Positions 1-5,222 of a stretch of 5,222 nucleotides of DNA are shown in pieces (within the stretch, counting starts at the first letter, position 1; each line of letters begins with the position of its first letter). The notes under the pieces were generated by a model that had not been told where the DNA came from, ran no database searches, and saw only the letters and a program-made list of their open reading frames with translations. The position numbers were made by a program, and so were the translations under genes. Where the stretch lies: NCBI GenBank assembly GCA_043803085.1, contig JAZDKM010000229.1, positions 1-5,222 of the forward strand. Reading direction: 5' to 3'. The DNA comes from JAAEQG01 sp043803085 (GTDB lineage: Bacteria > Planctomycetota > Phycisphaerae > UBA1845).

Positions 1-2
1 CC

Positions 3-533
3 GGGCATGTCTTTCCACTTGAAGTTCTGGAACGTGCGCACCTGCTCGCGGTCGATGGGGAAGCGGCTGTAGAGGGCCAGGCCGTATTGCCCCTCGTAGC
101 GCCCGTATCCGTAGGCGTCGGCCGGGCCGTCGGTCTTGCCGTCATTGTCCAGGTCGAGGCCGGTGGGCACGCCGGTGTTGACCGATTCAAAGAAGAGGTA
201 CGGATAGTCGATTGGCGGCTGGTCCGCTTGGGGCACCTTCAAATAGCGTTCCAGGAAGAGCGTGGCGTTTCGGCGTTCCTTGGGGTCGAAGTCGATCTCG
301 TTGAGTAGCAGCACGTCCGGGCGCATGCGCTGAACGATCTCGGCGGCCTTGCATAGTTGCGGATGGGTCCCACCGCCTGCCGCGTTCACTTGGGCGAGCT
401 TCTGGCCACTGAGCTCCCACACGTTAAAAATCGCAAGGCGCACCTGTCCGGACGGGCGAGAATCCGCCGCTTCAGCGCGGGCTTCGAGGCTCGGCCCGGT
501 CAGCGCCATCACGATGCTCAACAGAATACTCAC
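3..533 (-). CDS. Exported endonuclease/exonuclease/phosphatase family protein, C-terminus cut by the window edge
   Basis: This reading frame is open from a GTG at 533 to the left edge (177 codons seen). Residues 1-22 look like a signal peptide: a hydrophobic stretch (ILLSIVMAL) followed by a likely cleavage site after ARA near residue 20, so the protein probably acts outside the cytoplasm. The start of an endonuclease/exonuclease/phosphatase fold follows. FNVWE at 36-40 holds the first-strand Asn (N37), RPDVLLLNEID at 71-81 holds the metal-binding Glu (E79), and GQYGLALYSRFPI at 148-160 is the usual next core strand. Members of this superfamily are metal-dependent phosphodiesterases or phosphatases; the substrate cannot be told, and the catalytic Asp/His residues expected further on lie outside the window. 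A DxDxDG-like loop sits at 127-135. The GTG is preferred because AGGA lies 10 bases upstream and no other start codon lies close by upstream. The gene follows the dehydrogenase gene by 11 bases, suggesting co-transcription. The family call is firm; the function is open. Confidence 0.85.
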   Translation of the reverse strand, partial: MSILLSIVMALTGPSLEARAEAADSRPSGQVRLAIFNVWELSGQKLAQVNAAGGGTHPQLCKAAEIVQRMRPDVLLLNEIDFDPKERRNATLFLERYLKVPQADQPPIDYPYLFFESVNTGVPTGLDLDNDGKTDGPADAYGYGRYEGQYGLALYSRFPIDREQVRTFQNFKWKDMP

Positions 534-543
534 GGACGCCCGT

Positions 544-547
544 CCTA
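544..547 (-). promoter_or_regulatory. Ribosome binding site of the phosphatase-family gene, overlapping the preceding stop codon
   Basis: AGGA on the minus strand lies 10 bases before the GTG at 533. Its first bases are part of the TAG stop (547-545) of the upstream dehydrogenase gene. This supports the GTG start and suggests that the two genes are translated from one message. The match is short, so the call is modest. Confidence 0.5.
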
Positions 548-1501
548 ATTCACACAGTGCAGCACGTGGCTCGTTTTCTTGAACTCCTCCACGATGCGTA
601 CGACCTCGTACGCTACGGCCAACTGCGCCTGTTCGGTGGATGCCCCGATGTGGTGTGTGCCGTAAACCTTGGGGTGGTTCATCACCGGGTCGGCGAACTT
701 CTTGTCGTTGGCCTCGGGTTCGATCTCGTAGACGTCTAAGCCGGCGCCGGCGATCCGGCCTTCGTCGAGGGCTTTAACCAGGGCTTTCTCGTCCACCACG
801 CCGCCGCGGCTGCAGTTAATGACGAACGCGGTCGGTTTCATCATCTCGAACTGCCGGATGCTGATCATGTGCTTGGTCTTGTCGTTGTGGGGCACGTGCA
901 GGGTGATGAAGTCGGACCGCCTGTACAGCGTGTCCAGATCGACCTTCTTGATCCCCAGCTCTTTCTCCAAGTCCGGGTAGTCGACGACGTCGGAATAGAG
1001 CAGCTCCATCTCGAACGCCTTGGCCCTGCGGGCGAGGGCGGCCCCGATCTGCCCCAGGCCGACGATCCCTAGCGTCCGCCCCTTGATCCCGCGGGCCTTG
1101 CCGTACTCTTTCTTGTTCCACGCGCCCTTACGCAGGTCGTTGGTGTTGTCTACTAGGCGCCGGTCCAAGGCCAGCATCAGCCCGAAGGTCAGTTCTGCCA
1201 CCGCGATCGAGTTGGTGCCGGGGCAGTTGGCCACGGAAATGCCCCGCGTGCGGGCGTGTTTGACGTCGATGGTGTTGTAGCCGGCCCCGGCCCGGATCAC
1301 CAGTTTCAGGTGTTTCCCGGCATCGAGGACGGCCTTATTCACCTCGGTCGAGCGGACGATCAGCACCTGTGCCGGGCTCTCCTTCATCGCCTGGACGAGC
1401 GAGTCGCCCGAGAGATCGGCATCCTGCGTGATCGTGCAACCTAGAGCAACGAGTTTCTCTACGCCCTCAGCTTCGAACTTGTCGGCGATCAGGATGTTCA
1501 T
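545..1501 (-). CDS. serA: D-3-phosphoglycerate dehydrogenase-like 2-hydroxyacid dehydrogenase, short form without ACT domain
   Basis: This 318-residue cytoplasmic protein belongs to the NAD-dependent D-2-hydroxyacid dehydrogenases. Its best match by motif is phosphoglycerate dehydrogenase, which oxidises 3-phosphoglycerate to 3-phosphohydroxypyruvate, the first step of serine synthesis. The N-terminal substrate domain contains VIRAGAGYNTIDV (68-80). The Rossmann domain has GLGQIG (148-153) and an Asp at 171 at the end of the following strand, which suits NAD over NADP. The catalytic trio is visible: Arg232 in CSRGGVVDE, Glu261 in YEIEP and His284 in HHIGAST. The chain stops straight after the substrate domain closes, so the ACT and ASB regulatory domains of longer SerA proteins (about 410-530 residues) are absent and serine feedback through ACT is not expected. 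The ATG at 1501 is chosen because AGGAGGTG precedes it by 5 bases; a longer frame opens at 1588 but lacks family-like sequence. Other 2-hydroxyacid substrates cannot be excluded. The divergent neighbour is a cysteine desulfurase; the downstream phosphatase-family gene follows at 11 bases. Confidence 0.9.
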   Translation of the reverse strand: MNILIADKFEAEGVEKLVALGCTITQDADLSGDSLVQAMKESPAQVLIVRSTEVNKAVLDAGKHLKLVIRAGAGYNTIDVKHARTRGISVANCPGTNSIAVAELTFGLMLALDRRLVDNTNDLRKGAWNKKEYGKARGIKGRTLGIVGLGQIGAALARRAKAFEMELLYSDVVDYPDLEKELGIKKVDLDTLYRRSDFITLHVPHNDKTKHMISIRQFEMMKPTAFVINCSRGGVVDEKALVKALDEGRIAGAGLDVYEIEPEANDKKFADPVMNHPKVYGTHHIGASTEQAQLAVAYEVVRIVEEFKKTSHVLHCVN

Positions 1502-1506
1502 CAGAG

Positions 1507-1514
1507 CACCTCCT
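1507..1514 (-). promoter_or_regulatory. Strong ribosome binding site of the dehydrogenase gene
   Basis: AGGAGGTG on the minus strand, 5 bases before the ATG at 1501, is a near-perfect Shine-Dalgarno sequence. It decides the start in favour of the MNILIADKF form over the upstream in-frame ATG at 1588. Confidence 0.85.
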
Positions 1515-1665
1515 GGAAACGCTGTTCCCTGACGCAGCTCGCGGACCCTGCTTTGCTGTATCCAGCCTGTCACGAAACCACCCCCCAACCTCGCGGCGCT
1601 TGCCCGGGTCCGGGTCGCTCACGTACCATGTCATTATCCTCGGATTCGGGCTTTTCCGCAACGCG

Positions 1666-1671
1666 AGGGAG
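1666..1671 (+). promoter_or_regulatory. Ribosome binding site of the cysteine desulfurase gene
   Basis: AGGGAG lies 7 bases before the ATG at 1679. It supports starting the protein at MIYLDYN, which is where the family normally begins, rather than at the in-frame ATGs at 1553 or 1628. A GTG directly before the ATG (1676) is also possible and would add one residue. Confidence 0.65.
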
Positions 1672-1678
1672 TGCGGTG

Positions 1679-2803
1679 ATGATCTACCTCGACTACAACG
1701 CCACCACGCCGGTCGATCCACGGGTCGCCGATGCCATGATCCCCTACCTGCGCGAAATCCACGGCAATCCGTCCAGCCCCCATGCCGCCGGGCGGCAAGT
1801 GAAGGCCGCCGTCGTCCGGGCCCGGAACCAGGTGGCGGCCATGTTGGGGGCGGCGCCGGGCGAGATCGCTTTCACCGCGAGCGGATCGGAAGCCAATAAC
1901 CACGCCTTGAAGAGTGTGGCCCATGCCTTCCGTGATCAGCCGAGCCGGACCATCATCATCTCGGTTGTGGAGCATCCGGCGATTCATGAGCCGTGTCGCT
2001 TCCTGGCCGAGTATGGCGTGAAGATCGTCAAGGTGCCGGTGGATGGGTACGGGATGGTCGATCCCGAGGAGGTCCGTCGTGCGCTCACGCCCGACACGAT
2101 CCTGATTTCGATCATGCACGCCAACAACGAAGTGGGCACGATTCAGCCGATCGCGGAGATCGCGGCCGTCGCGCGTGAGGCGGGCGTGCTCATGCACACC
2201 GATGCGGCCCAGTCCATCGGCAAGATTCCAGTGGATGTCGAGGCGTTGGGCGTTGATCTGCTTTCGGCGGCCGGACACAAGTTTTATGCGCCGCAGGGTG
2301 TCGGGGCACTGTACATCCGCGACGGAGTCCAGCTCGAGCCGCTCATTCACGGGGCCGGTCACGAAAAGGGCCGCCGCGCCGGCACGGAAGCCGTGCCCGC
2401 CATCGTCGGGCTAGGGGCCGCCGCGGAGATCGTTTCCGAGCATTGGCGCACCAACGCCCACGAGCGAATCCGCAACCTGCGCGATCGATTTCATCGGAAC
2501 CTGACCGACGTCCTCGGCGACCGTATCACGCTCAACGGTCATCCGAGCCATCGGTTGCCCAACACGCTCAATGTGAGCTTCCAGGGCCAGATCGGATTGC
2601 ACCTGCTCGAGTCCGTGGAGGACGTATGCTTTTCGGTGGGAGCGGCCTGTCATTCCGATGCCGACGAGCCATCCGCAGTGCTCTCGGCCATGGGCGTGCC
2701 CCGAGAGGTAGCCTTAGGCGCCGTGCGCTTCAGCCTCGGCCGCCTGACCACCGAAAACGACATCAGCGAAGCAATCCGCCGCGTGCTCAAGGCGTTGGGT
2801 TAG
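1679..2803 (+). CDS. Cysteine desulfurase, NifS/IscS-like class V aminotransferase fold
   Basis: This 374-residue PLP enzyme is predicted to take sulfur from L-cysteine as a persulfide, leaving alanine, and to pass it to iron-sulfur, thiolation or related pathways in the cytoplasm. The family signatures come in order: YLDYNATTP at 3-11, SGSEANN (68-74) for the cofactor phosphate, His99 in VEHP stacking on the ring, HANNEVGTIQ (148-156), Asp175 and Gln178 in HTDAAQ, the Schiff-base Lys201 in GHKFY, GRRAGTE (231-237), and the catalytic Cys324 in VGAACHSD. The length fits NifS/IscS (about 380-400). Two details differ from IscS/NifS: the lysine motif reads SAAGHKFYAPQG, one residue longer than the usual SAHKF form, and the cysteine loop has GAACHSDADEPS in place of GSACTS. 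So this is a divergent branch, and activity on selenocysteine or a dedicated acceptor is possible. No scaffold gene (iscU, sufU), regulator or tRNA-thiolation gene adjoins it. The gene is divergent from the dehydrogenase gene and convergent with the permease gene. Confidence 0.9.
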   Translation: MIYLDYNATTPVDPRVADAMIPYLREIHGNPSSPHAAGRQVKAAVVRARNQVAAMLGAAPGEIAFTASGSEANNHALKSVAHAFRDQPSRTIIISVVEHPAIHEPCRFLAEYGVKIVKVPVDGYGMVDPEEVRRALTPDTILISIMHANNEVGTIQPIAEIAAVAREAGVLMHTDAAQSIGKIPVDVEALGVDLLSAAGHKFYAPQGVGALYIRDGVQLEPLIHGAGHEKGRRAGTEAVPAIVGLGAAAEIVSEHWRTNAHERIRNLRDRFHRNLTDVLGDRITLNGHPSHRLPNTLNVSFQGQIGLHLLESVEDVCFSVGAACHSDADEPSAVLSAMGVPREVALGAVRFSLGRLTTENDISEAIRRVLKALG

Positions 2804-4599
2804 ATAGCATTGAACGGAAAGACCCAGGGAATTAGCGTGGTCGCCACGACCCAGCACAGTAAATCGAGCGGCACGCCGACGCGCAGAAAATCGGTGAAGC
2901 GGTAGCCGCCCGGTCCGTAAACCATCATGTGCGTCTGGTAGCCGAGCGGCGTGGCGAAACCACACGAGGCCGCCACCGTGACGGCCATGGCCAGCGGCAT
3001 GAAATCCACGCCGAGCTTCTGTGCGGTTTGCAAGGCAATCGGGAAGACCAGCACAGCCGCCGCATTGTTGGTGATCAATTCCGTCAGTAGGAGGGTCACG
3101 CCATAGACCACGACTAAGGTGGGCCAGGGGCTGCCGCCGGCCATGCCGATCAGGCCCTGGGCGACGACGTTTGCCACTCCGGTGGTTTCGAGTGCGCGGC
3201 CGATGGCAAACGAAGCGGCAATGGCGATGACGATCTGCCAATCCACGCTGCGGCGGGCGATCTGACCGGTGCAACAGCGGGTGAGAATCATCGCTCCGGC
3301 GGCCAGCATCCCCGCCTTCAGCATGCTGAGCCATTCGAAGGTGACTGCCAGGACCATGGCGACCATGATGGCGATGGCCATCCAAGCCCGTTCATGCCGC
3401 GGCGGGCTGGAGTTCTGCACCTGGCTGACCAAGAAGAAATGACGGGAATTGCGTTGCTGCTCGACGAAAGTCGGATGCGCCTCCAGGAGCAGCGTGTCCC
3501 CAGGCTGCAAGACGATGTCACCGATTTTTTTATGGATCCGCTCACCGGCCCGGCCCACGGCAATCACCACGGCGTTGTAGACCGTGCGGAAACGCCCGTC
3601 GCGGATCGTCTGGCCCACCAGGGGACAGCGCGTGGAGACCACGGCCTCGACAAGACAACGCTCCGCCCGGGGCGCGTCCAGCTTAAACACCTGATCGGTG
3701 GCCGGCTTCAGGCCGCGGAACTTCTGTAGATCGACGACCGATTCCACGATGCCTACGAACACCAGGCGATCGTCGGCCTGGAGCACTTCCTGGGGCGGAA
3801 CCGCGGGGAGGATTTCGCCCTGGCGATCGATCTCCGCCAGGAACATGCCCGGCAAATGCCGCAAGCCGGCTTCCTCGACCGTCTTGCCCACTAAAGGGCT
3901 GCCGGGATCCACCAGCATCTCCACCGTATATTCGCGCGGATCGTCCGACTCGCTGATCGCCGGCCGGCGGTCGGGTAGCAGCCGGCGCCCCAGGAGAAGG
4001 ATGAACAGCATGCCCGCTACGGCGCACGGCACGCCCACCCAGGCCAGGTCGAACATGTGCATGCTCGGCTGCTTAGCGGCGATGAGCAGACCGTTGACCA
4101 CCAAATTGGTGCTGCTGCCGATCAGCGTGCAGACGCCCCCGAGAACCGCCGCGTAGCTGAGGGGGATCATCAACTTCGACACGGAAAGGCGATGCTGCCG
4201 GGCCCAGTCCTTTACTGCGGGCAGGAACATCGCCACCACGGGCGTGTTGTTGAGGAACGCACTCATGAAGCTGACCGGGGCCATCATCTTAACCACGGCG
4301 CCGAAGAGCGAGCGCGGCCGCCCGAGGACACGCTGAACAAGCCAAGCCGTGCCGCCGGTCGCCTCCAACCCGGCCACCACCACGTACAGGACGGCCACCG
4401 TGAGCATGCCCTCGTTGTGCATCCCCGCGAAGGCGTCCTGGGCCGAGAGCACGCCGGTGACCAGCAAAATGGTGACGCCGCCCACGAGCACCACGTCCGT
4501 GGCGATCTGGGTGAGGGCCAGAAGCGCGAACACGACCGCGATGACCCCGAGGGTCACCCAGGCCTGCCAGCCCAAGCCGGCCCAACTCTCCGTGGGCAT
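2800..4599 (-). CDS. SLC13-family permease with two internal TrkA-C (RCK_C) domains
   Basis: This 599-residue inner-membrane protein has the SLC13/DASS layout, with two membrane halves split by a soluble insert. The first half (about 15-206) has roughly six hydrophobic segments, with NNTPVVAMFLP at 117-127 and the signature SSTNLVV at 162-168. The insert (about 220-390) holds two TrkA-C-like domains: one from about 223 to 290 (VDPGSPLVGKTVEEAGLR, ending DDRLVFVG) and one from about 313 to 375 (CPLVGQTIRDGRF, ending PGDTLLLEA). The second half (about 403-599) repeats the signature as TELITNNAAAVLVFP (506-520) and GFATPLGYQTHMMVYGPGGY (547-566). Family members carry sulfate, dicarboxylates or other anions, usually with sodium; those with paired TrkA-C domains include sulfate transporters and sulfur-status sensors, but the substrate here cannot be read. 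The ATG at 4599 is chosen for an AAGGAG 8 bases upstream; an in-frame ATG at 4671 would add 24 polar residues and has no such support. The stop codon overlaps that of the cysteine desulfurase. Confidence 0.92.
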   Translation of the reverse strand: MPTESWAGLGWQAWVTLGVIAVVFALLALTQIATDVVLVGGVTILLVTGVLSAQDAFAGMHNEGMLTVAVLYVVVAGLEATGGTAWLVQRVLGRPRSLFGAVVKMMAPVSFMSAFLNNTPVVAMFLPAVKDWARQHRLSVSKLMIPLSYAAVLGGVCTLIGSSTNLVVNGLLIAAKQPSMHMFDLAWVGVPCAVAGMLFILLLGRRLLPDRRPAISESDDPREYTVEMLVDPGSPLVGKTVEEAGLRHLPGMFLAEIDRQGEILPAVPPQEVLQADDRLVFVGIVESVVDLQKFRGLKPATDQVFKLDAPRAERCLVEAVVSTRCPLVGQTIRDGRFRTVYNAVVIAVGRAGERIHKKIGDIVLQPGDTLLLEAHPTFVEQQRNSRHFFLVSQVQNSSPPRHERAWMAIAIMVAMVLAVTFEWLSMLKAGMLAAGAMILTRCCTGQIARRSVDWQIVIAIAASFAIGRALETTGVANVVAQGLIGMAGGSPWPTLVVVYGVTLLLTELITNNAAAVLVFPIALQTAQKLGVDFMPLAMAVTVAASCGFATPLGYQTHMMVYGPGGYRFTDFLRVGVPLDLLCWVVATTLIPWVFPFNAI

Positions 4600-4607
4600 G
4601 CGCGAAA

Positions 4608-4613
4608 CTCCTT
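4608..4613 (-). promoter_or_regulatory. Ribosome binding site of the SLC13 permease gene
   Basis: AAGGAG on the minus strand lies 8 bases before the ATG at 4599. It picks this start over the upstream in-frame ATG at 4671, and the resulting protein begins a few residues before the first membrane segment. Confidence 0.75.
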
Positions 4614-4716
4614 CGTCCTTGCACTCTGCCGCCGCCTCATGGCCTGTGACGGCTGGCTCGGCTGCGATCAAGAAACGATCAGCGGCACCACTTTAGCCCC
4701 AATCCCTTGCGTAGAC

Positions 4717-4820
4717 CAGCAGCCCTTGGCCGCAGTCGTGGCACAGGCATCCAGCCTGTCCTTCCATGGGCAAGATGCCCGTGCCACAGCACTCTTGGCC
4801 GCTTTCACCACGGGCTGCTG
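4717..4820. repeat. Nested palindromic intergenic element (REP/MITE-like)
   Basis: A layered inverted repeat fills 104 bases between the msrA and permease genes. The outermost arms are CAGCAGCCC (4717-4725) and GGGCTGCTG (4812-4820), a perfect 9-base match. Inside, GTGGCACAGGCATC (4738-4751) pairs with GATGCCCGTGCCAC (4774-4787) over 14 bases with one mismatch. Each inner arm can also fold by itself: ACAGGC/GCCTGT (4743-4748 and 4754-4759) and GGGCA/TGCCC (4768-4772 and 4776-4780). CTTGGCCGC occurs twice in direct orientation, at 4725-4733 and 4794-4802. No open frame inside looks like a real protein. The design resembles dispersed REP or small non-autonomous elements; I recall similar GTGGCAC...GTGCCAC units as common in planctomycete genomes, but copy number cannot be tested from one window. 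It starts 19 bases beyond the msrA stop and could also affect msrA transcript ends, though no T-run follows. Confidence 0.7.
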
Positions 4821-4839
4821 CAAAGCGACTGCACTTGCC

Positions 4840-5222
4840 TCAAGGTCGACCGCACGAGGCCCGGCCCTGCTTCTCCAAGTACTGCTGGTGATAGTCTTCC
4901 GCTTTGAAGAACTGCGTAGCGGGGGTGATTTCCGTCACGAGGGGTCTCTCGAATCGGCCGGAACGCTGGACCTTCTCTTTCGCGGCGCGCGCGGCGGATT
5001 CCTGGTCTGCATTGTGGAAGAAAATCGTGGACCGGTACTGCGCCCCGATATCCGGCCCCTGACGATTGAGCGTAGTGGGGTCATGGCAGTTCCAGAAGAC
5101 CTCCAGAAGCTCGTCATAGGAGATGCGGGAAGGATCATAGACCACCTCGACGACTTCGGCGTGCCCGGTCCGCCCGGAGCATACGTCCCGGTAGGTCGGG
5201 TTGGGGAACGTTCCGCCCATGT
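4840..5222 (-). CDS. msrA: Peptide methionine sulfoxide reductase A, N-terminus cut by the window edge
   Basis: The visible 126 residues are the bulk of MsrA, which reduces the S-epimer of methionine sulfoxide, free or in proteins, back to methionine using thioredoxin. Numbering from the Met encoded at 5220, the sequence shows MGGTFPNPTYRDVCSGRTGH, then Glu22 in GHAEVVEV (equivalent to the catalytic Glu of the family), FWNCHDPTTLNRQ (42-54), and Asp57 and Tyr62 in GPDIGAQYRS, the conserved substrate-binding pair. QQYLEKQGRASC (112-123) near the C-terminus gives a candidate resolving cysteine, Cys123. The Met at 5220 is not the start: MsrA normally reads GYxGG here, and the two bases before this ATG (AC) fit a Tyr codon. 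The GCFWG motif with the nucleophilic Cys must lie beyond the right edge. There is no msrB fusion at this C-terminus. Compartment cannot be judged without the N-terminus. The stop lies 19 bases before the palindromic element, and the permease gene follows on the same strand after 240 bases. Confidence 0.95.
   Translation of the reverse strand, partial: MGGTFPNPTYRDVCSGRTGHAEVVEVVYDPSRISYDELLEVFWNCHDPTTLNRQGPDIGAQYRSTIFFHNADQESAARAAKEKVQRSGRFERPLVTEITPATQFFKAEDYHQQYLEKQGRASCGRP

Larger units (their letters stand above)
1502..1678. promoter_or_regulatory. Divergent intergenic region between the dehydrogenase and cysteine desulfurase genes
   Basis: These 177 bases must hold the promoters of both outward-facing genes unless transcripts enter from elsewhere. 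Besides the two ribosome binding sites, the only visible structure is a short tandem CCGGGT at about 1604-1615 and a C-rich run near 1581-1587. I see no convincing -10/-35 pair, no operator palindrome and no riboswitch. The best plus-strand candidate, TTGCCC (1600-1605) with TACCAT (1624-1629) at 18-base spacing, matches only 4 of 6 bases in each box. Confidence 0.45.
4600..4839. other. Intergenic region between msrA and the SLC13 permease gene
   Basis: This 240-base gap holds the palindromic element at 4717-4820 and, from 4600 to about 4716, the permease leader with its ribosome binding site. No promoter stands out; a TTGATC on the minus strand near 4671 has no good -10 partner. I see no RNA gene and no small protein gene here. 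Confidence 0.55.

Noticed and set aside
1560..1571. ATCCAGCCTGTC, shared with the palindromic element at 4749-4760, as a second fragment of that repeat.
   Set aside because: A 12-base match between two sites in about 5 kb is expected roughly once by chance, and the flanking bases do not match the element.
1600..1629. A sigma-70-like promoter TTGCCC-18-TACCAT for the desulfurase gene.
   Set aside because: Only 4 of 6 bases match in each box, which is too weak in GC-rich DNA to call as a feature.
1553..1678. An N-terminal extension of the cysteine desulfurase from the in-frame ATGs at 1553 or 1628.
   Set aside because: The extra residues do not resemble the family, and the ATG at 1679 has a ribosome binding site and gives the expected N-terminus.
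1634..2362. A long minus-strand open frame (242 codons) antisense to the desulfurase gene.
   Set aside because: It is a complement of a well-conserved gene; its residues are rich in Arg, His, Asp and Gly with no recognisable domain, as expected of a shadow frame.
2714..3385. A minus-strand open frame (223 codons) overlapping the end of the permease gene.
   Set aside because: It lies on the same strand as the permease gene in another frame and shows low-complexity His/Arg/Gly-rich sequence without motifs.
4600..4671. A 24-residue extension of the permease from the ATG at 4671.
   Set aside because: The extension is polar and unlike the family, and AAGGAG is placed correctly for the ATG at 4599.
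4707..4907. A plus-strand open frame of 66 codons across the palindromic element.
   Set aside because: It arises from the repeat and the complement of the msrA end, with no ribosome binding site or protein-like features.

Overview
The window is a GC-rich stretch of bacterial chromosome carrying five protein genes, two of them cut by the window edges, plus one compact palindromic intergenic element. The exported endonuclease/exonuclease/phosphatase-family protein at the left edge, the short ACT-less phosphoglycerate dehydrogenase, the SLC13 permease with internal TrkA-C domains, and the GTGGCAC/GTGCCAC palindrome together suggest a member of the Planctomycetota. That placement is an inference from gene style and is only moderately certain.

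Layout. From 3 to 533 (minus) is the N-terminal part of a secreted endonuclease/exonuclease/phosphatase-like protein; its C-terminus lies beyond the left edge. Just upstream, with 11 bases between the genes, is a 318-residue D-3-phosphoglycerate dehydrogenase-like enzyme (545-1501, minus), so these two probably share a transcript. A 177-base divergent intergenic region (1502-1678) separates it from a NifS/IscS-type cysteine desulfurase (1679-2803, plus). The desulfurase meets the next gene tail to tail, and the two stop codons overlap. That gene is a 599-residue SLC13-type permease with two TrkA-C domains between its membrane halves (2800-4599, minus). After a 240-base gap containing the nested palindrome (4717-4820) comes the C-terminal part of a peptide methionine sulfoxide reductase A (4840 to the right edge, minus).

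How the genes relate. A loose sulfur and serine/cysteine theme can be read here. SerA-type enzymes make the serine that feeds cysteine synthesis, cysteine desulfurases mobilise sulfur from cysteine, MsrA repairs oxidised methionine, and some SLC13/TrkA-C proteins move or sense sulfate. Only the dehydrogenase/phosphatase pair looks operonic, so the theme may be coincidental. I see no RNA genes, CRISPR arrays, transposase genes or prophage genes. No wholly new system is evident. The most unusual non-coding object is the palindromic element at 4717-4820.
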